Below are positions 44,210 to 53,222 of a stretch of DNA of 64,000 nt, one piece after another; position 1 is the first letter of the stretch; each line of letters opens with the position of its first letter. The stretch covers positions 310,001 to 374,000 of the forward strand of contig NZ_CP154799.1 of assembly GCF_050920705.1 (NCBI RefSeq). Direction: 5' to 3'. The notes beneath the pieces are model-generated. The model did not search any database. It worked only from the letters and a program-made list of their open reading frames with translations, and was not told the origin of the DNA. Position numbers and translations under genes: made by a program. This DNA comes from Regnicoccus_A sp014224355 (GTDB taxonomy: Bacteria > Cyanobacteriota > Cyanobacteriia > PCC-6307 > Cyanobiaceae).

Positions 44210-45433
44210 TATTGAAACCGTTACCGAGATCTTCATCCGCGTGAATTCGGCCGGGGCTGAGCTCTCACAGGCTGACTTCGCGATGTCGAAGATCGCCGTC
44301 AACGAGACTTACGGTGGCAACACACTGCGCAAGGCTATCGAATACTTCTGTCACCTTGCCATCTCTCCTGATTTTTATTCACAGATTGAGAGGAACGACC
44401 CGGACTTCATCAGGTCAGAGTTTTTGCCCAAGATGGCATGGGTCAAGGATGTCAACGACGATCTCTATGACCCCACCTACACCGACATGCTGCGGGTGGC
44501 GTTCACCTCGGAATTTGGCCGAGGCAAGTTGCAGGATCTGGTCGCCTTGCTGTCTGGCAGGAATTTCGCCACCAAGCAATACGAGGAAACCATAGCTGAG
44601 CAATCCTTCTCCAAGCTTAAGCAGGGCGTGCTGGCCTTCATGAGCAAAACCCACTTCGACCGGATCATCATGATCCTGAAGTCGGCGGGATTTGTGACCA
44701 GTGACCTCATTCGCAGCCGCAATGCCATCAACTTTGCCTATATCCTTTATTTGAGGGGCCGGCGCGAGAATCTGCCCGCAGACGACATCGAGAGTTTGGT
44801 GCGGCGATGGTTTGCCATGTCGATACTCAGAGGGCGCTATTCAGGTAGTCCAGAAACGGCCTTCGATCTCGATATTCGCCAGATTGACTCTCAAGGCTTG
44901 CAGGCCTATGCCGAAGCTGTGATCGAGAACGAGCTGCCCTCCACCTTCTGGTCCGGGATGCTGCCGCAGCTGATGGATACCTCTTCTTCAACGAGTCCCT
45001 ATTTCATTGCTTACCAAGCGGCCCAGGCCCGGCTTGGTGATCGTGGTTTTCTTTCCTCAGGCATCACAGTGCGTGATCTGCTGATCAACCGTGGCGACAA
45101 GCACCATGTGTTCCCCCGCAAGTATCTGCAGAGGGGTGGGGCCTCACGGAGTAGCTACAACCAGATCGCCAACTTCGTGATGGCCCAAAGCGAGATCAAC
45201 ATCGCCATCGGCGACAAAGCGCCCGAGGTTTACTTCGGCGAGCTGCGTGAGCAGGTGAGCGGTGGCTCAAAGCGCTACGGCGGCATCACCGATGCAGCAG
45301 AGCTGAAGGCCAATCTGGTGATGAACTGCCTACCCACAGGGCTGTTGGAAGGCGAACCGCTGGACTACGACGCTTTTTTGGTGGAGCGGCGGCGCCTAAT
45401 GGCTGAAAAGATTCGCCAGTGGGTGGAGGTGTT

Positions 45434-48209
45434 GTGAGCACGAACTTCGCCCATCTGCGCCGTTACGACGAGCAACTGTTTCGGCTCGGGGTGCTGGCAG
45501 AGCGCTACTTCCCCGAGGATCCCAATACGGCGCTGATCAAGCTGCGGCAGCTGGGTGAACGGCTGGCCAAGCAGGTGGCCTCCCGGTTTGGAGCGTTCAC
45601 AAGCGCCCAGGAGACGCAACTGGCCTTGATTCGGCGGTTGGAAGTCGATGGCCTGATCGAGCGTGAGGTGGCAGCACTCTTCCATGACCTGCGCACGACA
45701 GGAAATGACGCCACCCATGGGCTCTATGGCGACCATGCCAGTGCCCTGAGCACCCTCAAGATCGCCTGGCAATTGGGGGTGTGGTTTCATCGCACCTTCT
45801 CGGATCCTGAGTTCCGCAGTGGACCCTTTCGGCCTCCTCAGCCCCCGGCCGATGAAAGCGAGGAACTACGCGCGGAGCTGGCCGCCCTGCAGAGTGCGCT
45901 CGATGCCTTCCGCGCCAAGGGAGGAGCCGTGGCCGAGCAGCTCAGCGCCACGGAGGCCCAGCTGCAACAGGCCCTCGACGAGCAGCAGCAATGGGAACAG
46001 TTGGCCGAAGCGGCCGAGGCAGACAAGGTTGCCCTCTCGGCTCAACTGCAAGCCCTACAGAACGCCGCCGCCAAGCAACCGGCAGCGGTTTCGGCGGGAT
46101 TGCTGCAGGCAGCAAAGAAGGCTGCTGGTTCGATCGAACTGGATGAGGCCTCCACACGCCAACTCATCGATGAGCAGTTGCGGCAAGCGGGCTGGGAGGC
46201 GGACACGCAGAACCTTCGCCATGGGAAAGGGGCGCGACCGAAAAAGAACCGCAACTTGGCCATCGCCGAATGGCCCACCAGCAGCGGACCTGCCGATTAT
46301 GTGCTGTTCGTTGGCCTGACCCCGGTTGCGGCCGTGGAGGCCAAGCGGGCCAACACCGATGTGGCGGGCAAGGTGCCCCAAGCAGAGCGCTATTGCCGGG
46401 ACTTCCAACCCAGTGCAGAAATGGAACTAAGGATCAATGGTTGGGGGCCAGAGGGCGAGTACAGCATCCCCTTCGCCTTCTCCAGCAATGGCCGGCCCTT
46501 CCTCAACCAACTGCGCACCAAGAGCGGCATCTGGTTCCGTGACCTGCGCCGCAGTGAAAATCTCGCCGGACCCCTCGAACGCTGGTATTCACCTGAAGGG
46601 CTCAAGGCGCTGTCGCGCCAGGACGTGGACCAGGCCCATCAGCAACTGCGGCGGGAATCGTTCAGCTTTGGCTTTCCGCTGCGGCCATACCAGCGCCGCG
46701 CCATCGAGGCAACTGAAGCGGCGATTGCAGCCGGTCAACGGGAGATCATGCTCGCCATGGCCACCGGCACGGGCAAAACCAAAACCTGCGTGGCCCTGAT
46801 CTACCGGCTGCTCAAAACCGGGCGATTCCGGCGTGTGCTGTTTCTGGTGGACCGCTCGGAACTCGGCACCCAGGCTGCCGATGCCTTCAAGGAAACGCGG
46901 ATGGAGAGCCTGCAGAGCTTCGCCGACATCTATGGCATCAAGGAACTGGGCGAGCGCGAGGTTGAAACTGATACACGGGTGCACATCGCCACCGTGCAGG
47001 CGATGGTGCAGCGACTGCTGCTTGGCAGCGAGGAAGCCAAGCCCACGGTGGACACCTACGACCTGATCGTCGTGGATGAATGCCACCGTGGCTATCTGCT
47101 GGATCGGGAGCTGAGTGATCGGGAGCTACGTTTCCGGGACTTCAACGACTACGTCTCGAAGTACCGAAGGGTGATCGAGATGTTTGATGCCGTCAAGATT
47201 GGCCTGACGGCAACACCGGCCCTGCATACGGTGAACATCTTTGGCCAACCGGTTTTCGTGTACAGCTACCGCGAGGCGGTGGTGGATGGCTTCCTGGTGG
47301 ACCACGAGCCGCCGATTCGGATCAACACTGAGCTATCGAGCGAGGGAATTGGATGGGCTGCTGGGGAGGAAGTGAAAATCTACGATCCGTCCACCACGCT
47401 AATCGAGAAGTTCACAACGCCGGATGAGTTGCGTTTTGAGGTGGAGGCGTTTAACCGCAAGGTGATCACGGAGTCTTTCAACAAGGTGGTTTGCGAAGCG
47501 CTCGCGGATGAGCTGGATCCATTTTCACCTTACAAAACCCTAATTTTTTGCGCCAGCGATACCCATGCCGATCTGGTTGTGATGCTGCTGAAAGAGGCCT
47601 TCCAGGAGCGTTACGATAGCGTTGCTAATGATGCGGTCGCCAAGATCACCGGTGCCAGTGATAAGCCCAAGGAGCTGATTCGCCGCTACAAGAACGAGGC
47701 CTTTCCCAATGTGGCCGTCACGGTGGATCTGCTCAGCACCGGTGTGGATGTGCCCGCGATCTGCAACATCGTATTCCTGCGGCGCATGAACAGCCGCATC
47801 CTCTACGACCAGATAATCGGGCGCGCCACCCGTCTTTGTGAGGCAATCGACAAGACCCACTTCCGCATCTTTGACGCGGTGCGGATCTACGAGGCCCTGG
47901 AGAACTTCACGGACATGAAGCCTGTGGTGGTGAACCCGAACATCACCTTCACGCAGCTGATCCAAGAACTGCAGACCACGGAGGGCGAGGAGAGCGAGCT
48001 GGTGCGTCAGCAGCTGATCGCCAAGCTGCGGCGCAAGCAACAGCGATTGAGCGAGAACCACGCAGCTCAGTTCCGTTTGCTCACCGGCGAGGAACCTGCC
48101 GACTTCATCAGTCGCCTGCAGCAACTGCCGATTCAGGAGGCCAGGCGCTGGTTAGGAACGATCCATGGCTTGGCTGAGGTGTTGGATCAGCAGTGGGATG
48201 GCCCCGCCC
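45434..48209 (+). CDS. type I restriction R-subunit-like helicase/nuclease, 3' end cut by an IS
   Basis: From the GTG at 45434 (overlapping the DUF262 stop). Order: a DUF4145-like helical N-terminus (RLGVLAERYFPEDPNTALIK), a coiled coil (about residues 140-210), a PD-(D/E)xK nuclease core (ADYVLFVGLTPVAAVEAKRA), then a superfamily-2 helicase with LAMATGTGKTKTC (motif I), IVVDECHRGYL (motif II), KIGLTATPAL (III), and LLSTGVDVPA with IIGRATRLCE (V-VI). The native reading ends near WDGPA at 48209; the last residues now come from the IS. The C-terminal subunit-docking region is missing, and no hsdM or hsdS is in the window. Confidence 0.85.
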
Positions 48210-48430
48210 GGTGCCTATCAGCGTTGTTGTCCGCTCGCGGTGCTTGAGCTGAGCACCTGATCGCAGCATACTGAGACCGGCTGCTCATGGAGCCCGTGGC
48301 TCCAACTTTGTTCGCAACATTGGTGGTTCCTGGTTGATGGTTGGGGCGACGGCCCCTGATCGCGCCCGTTGCCGATCCCGCCCTGTGGGGGCGGAATCGG
48401 ACGACCGCGGGGGCCTGGTTTCTGGCTCTC

Positions 48431-49522
48431 TCAGGCGGCAAGGAGTTCGACAGGGCGTGGATGATTGATCCACACGACTGGGGGTTGCTTCCAGCAGCGT
48501 TGGTGGCGACTCCACCGCTGCGGATGCAGCCGATAGGCCCTCTCATAGGTGCGCCGTCGCACCTCGCAGATCGCGTCGGAATGGCCGTGATGCCGCTGGT
48601 TGGGCGTCACGTACTTGATCCCGCTGTGGCGATGTTCGTCGTTGTACCAGGCGACGAACTGCCTCACCCACGTGATGACTGCCTCCTTACTCCGGAAGCA
48701 GCGGGCTGGGTAGCTCGGGTGGACCTTGAGTGTGCGGAACAGCGCTTCCGAGAAGGGGTTGTCATTGCTCACCCGTGGCCGTGAGAACGACTGGTCGATC
48801 CCCAGGTCCCGCAATTTTGCCGCCAGCGTGAACGAACGCATCGGTCCGCCGTTGTCGGAGTGCAGAACGGGTTGCTCGTCTTCCCCGAGACCCTCGGCGC
48901 CGCAGGCGTTCTCGATCAGCCGGGCAGCCAACCTGCCGCATTCGCGATCATGGACTTCAGCCGCCACGATCTTGCGGCTCCAGATATCCATCACCATGTA
49001 GAGATAGTGCCACTGGCCTTTGGTTCTGCTGGGCAGCAGGGTGATGTCCCAGCTCCAGATCTGGTTCGGCCCGCTGGCCTCCAGCCTGGGGACAGGACGC
49101 GGCTCACGTGGTGGTCTGGTGCTGCCGCGATGGTGCAGCAGGCCTTCTTCCCGCATGATGCGGTAGAAGCTCATCTCCGAGGCGATGTAGACACCTTCCT
49201 CCGCCAGGATGGCGATGATCTGGGCAGGCGTCAGATCGGCAAAACGCGGATCATTGACCGTGTCGATCACCTGCTGGCGCTCCTCGGCAGTGAGCTTGTG
49301 CGCCACCCGCCTCGGAGCGCCCTTGCGGCCATCGATGCTGCTGCCGCTGCAGCGGATCTCCTCACGCCAGCGCCTGAGCGTGCGGGGCGACACACCCAGG
49401 ATGCGGGCGATGCCGCTCGCCGGCGCCCCGGCGGCGGTGCCCATCTCCAGCAGGTCCACGGCCCTCCGGCGATCGTCCGGGGCGATCAGCTCTCCCCGTC
49501 CTGCGGCCAGAGGGCCTTGCAC
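48431..49522 (-). CDS. IS3-family transposase orfB (copy 2)
   Basis: Same protein as orfB at 25722-26813 (ASGIARILGVSPRTLRRW, IWSWDITLLPSRTKGQWHYL, VLHSDNGGPMRSFTLAAKLR). The DDE core is complete. Translated with orfA by frameshifting. Confidence 0.92.
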   Translation of the reverse strand: MQGPLAAGRGELIAPDDRRRAVDLLEMGTAAGAPASGIARILGVSPRTLRRWREEIRCSGSSIDGRKGAPRRVAHKLTAEERQQVIDTVNDPRFADLTPAQIIAILAEEGVYIASEMSFYRIMREEGLLHHRGSTRPPREPRPVPRLEASGPNQIWSWDITLLPSRTKGQWHYLYMVMDIWSRKIVAAEVHDRECGRLAARLIENACGAEGLGEDEQPVLHSDNGGPMRSFTLAAKLRDLGIDQSFSRPRVSNDNPFSEALFRTLKVHPSYPARCFRSKEAVITWVRQFVAWYNDEHRHSGIKYVTPNQRHHGHSDAICEVRRRTYERAYRLHPQRWSRHQRCWKQPPVVWINHPRPVELLAA

Positions 49523-49995
49523 TTTTCCGAGACCATGAGCAGTGCCGCAGCCTCAACCAGGGCCTTCTCCTTCTTGCGGAGTTCCCGCTCCAGGCGCCGG
49601 ATCTCACGGGCCTGCTCCTGGTTCCTGCGCTGCAGCTCCTTGTGATCCGCCATCGAGGGAGCTGTGGGACTGTTGGCATCCTCGGCGGCCTGCCGCCAGC
49701 GGGCAAGCTGCCTGGGGTACAGACCCCGTTCACGGCAGAAGGCACCCAGATCGGAACCACTCAGCCCGGCGGCCTGGATCACGGCCGCCAGCTTGTCGCC
49801 AGGGCTCCAATGCTCCGGCGCCTTGCTGGTCGCCGGCACCAGATCCCCCTCCTTCTGCCACTGGGCGCGCCAGTTGTAGAGGGTCTGGGTGGTGATCCCG
49901 GTGGAGCGGGCGATCGCGGCCACGCTCTCCCGGTTGGGCGGGCTCATCCGCTTGCGGATCGCGGCTCGCACGGCGGCGTCATACGGCGGTTTCAT
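49486..49995 (-). CDS. IS3-family transposase orfA (copy 2)
   Basis: Same protein as 25249-25758: helix-turn-helix RESVAAIARSTGITTQTLYN and coiled coil QEQAREIRRLERELRKKEKA. Overlaps orfB by 37 bases. Confidence 0.9.
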   Translation of the reverse strand: MKPPYDAAVRAAIRKRMSPPNRESVAAIARSTGITTQTLYNWRAQWQKEGDLVPATSKAPEHWSPGDKLAAVIQAAGLSGSDLGAFCRERGLYPRQLARWRQAAEDANSPTAPSMADHKELQRRNQEQAREIRRLERELRKKEKALVEAAALLMVSEKCKALWPQDGES

Positions 49996-50059
49996 CAGTC
50001 ATGGTTGGAGCCCCCGGTGGACGGTCGGACCGAGGGGACAACTTCGCTGGTAGCGGGGG

Positions 50060-50078
50060 CTCCAGGGGTTTGTTCGAA
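50060..50078 (-). other. half attC site (family B) left at the IS junction
   Basis: CTCCAGGGGTTTGTTCGAA is the high-coordinate arm of a family B attC (compare CTCAAGGGGCTTGTTCGAA at 23999-24017). R'' TTCGAAC complements the 5' core of the HigBA cassette it closed. The other arm is absent, replaced by IS3 copy 2. Confidence 0.82.
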
Positions 50079-50131
50079 GGTGTCGCATCTCCAGAGGCAG
50101 CGTTTGCGGACCTACGCCTCATCTTCAAAGC

Positions 50132-50440
50132 TCAAGTCACCTCCGCTTCGCTTCTCACACTCGCGCTCAACTTCAGACCAAGGGCCGTGACCACCTTCAG
50201 GATGGTGTCAAAGCTCGGACTGCGCTCTCCAGACAAGGCTTTGTAGAGGCTCTCCCGGGAAAGCCCCGAGTCTCTGGCCACCTGGGTCATCCCCTGGGCC
50301 CGCGCGATGTCGCCCAGGGCTTTGGCAATGAAGGCAGCATCTCCATCCGCCTCCTCAATGCAGGCTTCCAGGTAGGCCGCCATCTCCTCAGGTGTTCGGA
50401 GATACTCGGCGACGTCGTAGAGGGTGGTCGTGGTTTTCAT
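50132..50440 (-). CDS. HigA-like addiction-module antidote
   Basis: 102 aa, nearly identical to 24071-24379: DVAEYLRTPEEMAAYLEACI, helix-turn-helix MTQVARDSGLSRESLYKALS, PSFDTILKVVTALGLKL. It overlaps the toxin stop by one base. This copy has an intact partner. Confidence 0.87.
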   Translation of the reverse strand: MKTTTTLYDVAEYLRTPEEMAAYLEACIEEADGDAAFIAKALGDIARAQGMTQVARDSGLSRESLYKALSGERSPSFDTILKVVTALGLKLSASVRSEAEVT

Positions 50441-50742
50441 CAGGTTTCCTCCGTCAGGTTGGCTGCCAACAGAAGGGCCTCATCAATGTCCTTGGCTTGT
50501 GAGCTCTTATCTCCGCCAGCCAAAAGGATGATCAACTTGTTTCCCCTCTGCAGGTAGTAGACCCTGTATCCAGGGCCGTAGTTGATCCGCAACTCCGACA
50601 CGCCCGCCCCAACGGGCTTGACGTCACCAGGATTGCCACCGATGAGGCGCTCGATCCTGGCCAGAACCTTCGCTCGGGCCCTCAGATCACGGAGACCCGC
50701 AAGCCATCGGACGAACCGCTCTGTCTGGCGGGCTTCAACCAT
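50440..50742 (-). CDS. HigB-like toxin (RelE/ParE superfamily)
   Basis: 100 aa. RQTERFVRWLAGLRDLRARA, VLARIERLIGGNPGDVKPVG, LRINYGPGYRVYYLQRG and LLAGGDKSSQAKDIDEAL match TIGR02683-type addiction-module killer proteins, ribosome-dependent RNases of the RelE fold. Toxin precedes antidote, as in higBA. The cassette runs from the core GTTCGAA at 50815 to the half attC at 50060. Confidence 0.87.
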   Translation of the reverse strand: MVEARQTERFVRWLAGLRDLRARAKVLARIERLIGGNPGDVKPVGAGVSELRINYGPGYRVYYLQRGNKLIILLAGGDKSSQAKDIDEALLLAANLTEET

Positions 50743-50814
50743 CCGACAACTGTAGCCTCTTGGCTACGAATGGGCAACGTTGCCTTGCTGGGTCACGACA
50801 AGGTCCACACATCC

Positions 50815-50899
50815 TTCGAACGCTCCAGATCAGAAGCGGGCAGTGAGTCTGGCATAGGCGATACCCTCCGCTCCCGCCTTCTGTATCTTGATGTTAGAA
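50815..50899 (-). other. attC site (family A)
   Basis: 85 bases between TTCGAAC and GTTAGAA. Arms CCAGATCAGAAGCGGG and CCCGCCTTCTGTATCTTG pair with two extra bases six apart on the high-coordinate arm. R'' TTCTAAC exactly complements the 5' core of the RelBE cassette. Confidence 0.9.
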
Positions 50900-50906
50900 G
50901 GTCTAC

Positions 50907-51170
50907 TCATTTGTAGACATCTCTTCTGTGGCCAACCTTCACAACGACGACAACTCGCGTTTCATCATCGACAGAGTAAATGACGCGATAGTTCCCTTGG
51001 CGAACTCGATAGAGCCTAGGTCTGCCCGCAAGCTTTTCAGCGCCTAGTGGGCGTGGCCGAGTTGCAAGTGTTTTGATCTTCTCAATCAATCGTTTGAGCG
51101 TTGACTTGTCTGATAAAGCCTGTAATTCTTTGGCGGCTGATGGCTTAATCGAGAGGCTATAGTCGACCAC
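50907..51170 (-). CDS. relE: RelE-family toxin
   Basis: 87 aa. SLSIKPSAAKELQALSDKST, PLGAEKLAGRPRLYRVRQGN and YRVIYSVDDETRVVVVVKVG followed by HRRDVYK: the compact RelE mRNA interferase pattern ending in the conserved HRxxVY. Its start overlaps the antitoxin end by 14 bases. The stop lies 8 bases before the attC. Confidence 0.9.
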   Translation of the reverse strand: MVDYSLSIKPSAAKELQALSDKSTLKRLIEKIKTLATRPRPLGAEKLAGRPRLYRVRQGNYRVIYSVDDETRVVVVVKVGHRRDVYK

Positions 51171-51387
51171 TATTCCTCAGACTTGTGACAAGCTCTTCGA
51201 AGCTAAAGCTTGGCTCATCTTGCCTCTGATCGGCATCTCTCAAATCATCAGCATCTTCTGCCAATGCCATTCGCACTGCTTCATTGACCATGTCCGATAT
51301 TGACCGGCTACATGCAGCAGCTCTTAGGCGCAGTGCACGATGAACTTCCGCGTCGAAGTAGATGGTGGCCCGTTTTGTTTCATCCAT
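51157..51387 (-). CDS. ribbon-helix-helix antitoxin of the RelE toxin
   Basis: 76 aa. The N-terminal ribbon-helix-helix (RATIYFDAEVHRALRLRAAA, SISDMVNEAVRMAL) is of the CopG/RHH type and binds the operator; the acidic C-terminus (DQRQDEPSFSFEELVTSL) should wrap the toxin. Together with relE it fills one cassette. Confidence 0.87.
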   Translation of the reverse strand: MDETKRATIYFDAEVHRALRLRAAACSRSISDMVNEAVRMALAEDADDLRDADQRQDEPSFSFEELVTSLRNSGRL

Positions 51388-51454
51388 GCTCCGACACTAG
51401 CCCCTTTGACGCCAAAACGTCAAGACGTTGAAGTGCCTGGCTTTCCCTTGATCC

Positions 51455-51540
51455 TTCTAACGCCCCAGATCAGAAGCGGGAAAGAAGCAACTGGCGAGAA
51501 TGCAGCCTTCGCTCCCGTCTTCTGCATCTGGATGTTAGCT
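51455..51540 (-). other. attC site (family A)
   Basis: 86 bases between TTCTAAC and GTTAGCT. Arms CCAGATCAGAAGCGGG and CCCGTCTTCTGCATCTGG pair with two extra bases on the high-coordinate arm. R'' AGCTAAC exactly complements the 5' core of the DUF1254 cassette. Confidence 0.9.
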
Positions 51541-51580
51541 GTCTGATTGAGATGAACTGCTCATGATGTAGAAGCACAAA

Positions 51581-53095
51581 TCACTTCACTAGCTGGAAAT
51601 CGCCGGGCTTCCAGGTCTTGTCGAACCATGGCCGAAGCGGCCCGTAGAGACGCAGCAGAACGTTGTAGCTCTTGTCCGGCATCGTCTGGATCCAGTTACC
51701 CTCGTTGCCTTTCGGAGCCTTGGGTCCAAACCACACGGTATAGGAACCGTCGGAATTCGCCTTCAAAGACGGGTTGTTGCTGTCGAGGCCGGCCAGCTTT
51801 TGATCAGTCTCGAGCATCGAACGGTGCTGCCCGGAGTAGACCATGAACGACCAGAAGTTATTGACCGGAACCGGGCCCGGCAGTGTGACCGAATAGGTCT
51901 TGCCGCCATCGAGGTATTCGCCCGTAGAGTCCTGCGCGGCAAATGCGTAGACGGAGCCGGTGCCCACCTTTGGCGCGGCCATGGCCGGAGTAATTCCTGT
52001 TGCTACGTAGTGGAAGAAAATGCGGTCATCAAGTACGCGTTCCCCGTTGTTTAGAAACTCTGAGCTCATACCGGCAAACGGTGATGTCCACTTCCGATCC
52101 GGATAGAAGAATACGCTTTGCTTGCGCGGTGCAAAACTCAGGGCACGTGCGGTGGCATTTCCCACGGCAACCGCTTCGGTAAGGATTTTTCTCATTCGTG
52201 CGTCGGGCGCGAAGGGCTCGCCCTTTTTGATACCGATCGAGGCGAAGAGTCCGACTAGTTCCGGGTCAAATGAGTCGGCCGGCTCGTACTGGATGACAGC
52301 ATTCAGTTCTTCGAAGAATTGAAAGTTGTTGGCGTGGACGGTGTTCATCTGCTTGCCCGACAAGTTCACGAAACGCTGTTGGGGTGGGCTGACCGCCTTC
52401 GCCAGCGGATACATCCGGAAGCGTGCCTTCACGCCATCGGCCGCAGACTTCAAATCGCCATCTTTGACGAACGCACGGAAGAACATCAAGTTACGGTAAC
52501 TCGGTGTGCGCTGAACAAAGTAGCCTTCGGGAATGGCTCCTTTGTAGTCACGATGCACAAAGAGGTGCTTACCCCCTTTGCCCTGATCCGGACCGGTCGC
52601 ACCGACATCCGTGACAAAGCGGAAATAAGCGTCATCAACTGGTCCTAAAACGCCTGGCGGGATAATCACGACGATAGGCCCATCTTTGACGTTTACCTCT
52701 GCCATGGCGTAAACGGTTGTTGAGTTAGGTGTTAGGAACAGAGATCGGGCATCCATCAGATTCTCGAAAATGCCTAGATCTCCCGGGCTGACACCTGCTT
52801 TCTTGAAACCTTCCAACAGCGCATAAATCGATGCAGCAGGTATGCCATCGAGGAAAGCTTGCGTGCCACGGGAAAAGTCAAGGAAATCGTAGGCCTTCTT
52901 GACGGTGGCTTTGCTCGGCATGCCGTCAACGAACTCAAGTTCGCCAAGAAGTTCTGTTTGAACCTTGTCCGGCGTTGTGACCGATGCCGGGACATCAGCC
53001 TTATATTTTGGTTCCTGTGCTGAAACCGAGGCAGACGCGGATAAAACTATCAAGGACGTGAGCGCGGAGCTTAAGCCAAGTCTGCTGAGTTTCAT
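51581..53095 (-). CDS. secreted DUF1254/DUF1214 protein carried as an integron cassette
   Basis: 504 aa with a signal peptide (LTSLIVLSASASVSAQ). N-terminal DUF1254 region (ARSLFLTPNSTTVYAMAEVN, GPIVVIIPPGVLGPVDDAYF) and C-terminal DUF1214 region (SVTLPGPVPVNNFWSFMVYS, SDGSYTVWFGPKAPKGNEGN) as in proteobacterial homologues. The biochemical role is unknown. Base composition is lower in GC than the chromosome. Alone in its cassette (attC 53134 upstream, 51455 downstream) and the only one in the array that is not a toxin-antitoxin module. Confidence 0.9.
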   Translation of the reverse strand: MKLSRLGLSSALTSLIVLSASASVSAQEPKYKADVPASVTTPDKVQTELLGELEFVDGMPSKATVKKAYDFLDFSRGTQAFLDGIPAASIYALLEGFKKAGVSPGDLGIFENLMDARSLFLTPNSTTVYAMAEVNVKDGPIVVIIPPGVLGPVDDAYFRFVTDVGATGPDQGKGGKHLFVHRDYKGAIPEGYFVQRTPSYRNLMFFRAFVKDGDLKSAADGVKARFRMYPLAKAVSPPQQRFVNLSGKQMNTVHANNFQFFEELNAVIQYEPADSFDPELVGLFASIGIKKGEPFAPDARMRKILTEAVAVGNATARALSFAPRKQSVFFYPDRKWTSPFAGMSSEFLNNGERVLDDRIFFHYVATGITPAMAAPKVGTGSVYAFAAQDSTGEYLDGGKTYSVTLPGPVPVNNFWSFMVYSGQHRSMLETDQKLAGLDSNNPSLKANSDGSYTVWFGPKAPKGNEGNWIQTMPDKSYNVLLRLYGPLRPWFDKTWKPGDFQLVK

Positions 53096-53133
53096 GGTAA
53101 GAAGTTCTGCTTCAGATTATGCTAAGGGATGAC

Positions 53134-53222
53134 AGCTAACGCTGCCATCACCTGGCCGCAGCGAGCTCGGGCAGGAATCAGAAACGCCACGGATGCGGCT
53201 CAGGTGAATGGCATGGTTAGTT
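53134..53222 (-). other. attC site (family C), closes the first cassette
   Basis: 89 bases between AGCTAAC and GTTAGTT. Arms GCCATCACCTGGCCGC and GCGGCTCAGGTGAATGGC pair, with two extra bases (A and T) six apart on the high-coordinate arm. R'' AACTAAC is the exact complement of the first-cassette core at 53949 and contains the hepT stop codon. Confidence 0.92.

Larger units (their letters stand above)
42376..45437 (+). pseudogene. DUF262/HNH (GmrSD-like) protein split by an IS5 element
   Basis: The first part (42376-42960) has IPEIQRPFVWEATKVRNLLD and the hallmark ILIDGQQRVTALMASLLG of the ParB-like DUF262 domain. The second part (44214-45437) resumes ETVTEIFIRVNSAGAELSQA and carries a C-terminal HNH-like segment RGDKHHVFPRKYL. 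Removing the IS and one TATT copy gives an uninterrupted 602-aa frame. GmrSD-type proteins restrict modified DNA; here the gene precedes a type I-like helicase by overlapping codons (GTGA). In its present form it is disrupted. Confidence 0.88.
48210..50059 (-). mobile_element. IS3-family element, 1850 bases, copy 2 (inverted relative to copy 1)
   Basis: Same length and ends as 25185-27034. No target duplication: left flank GCCC (48206-48209), right flank CTCC (50060-50063). It joins a truncated restriction gene to half an attC site, so sequence next to it has been deleted or exchanged. Confidence 0.92.

Noticed and set aside
25185..50059. Composite transposon bounded by the two inverted 1850-base IS3 copies
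   Set aside because: Copy 1 has its own 4-base duplication inside another IS, so it inserted independently; copy 2 lacks a matching duplication.
20426..53222. CRISPR array or REP-type repeats
   Set aside because: The 85-104-base repeats are hairpins with conserved heptamer ends, spaced by whole genes of different length; no short direct repeats with regular spacers exist.
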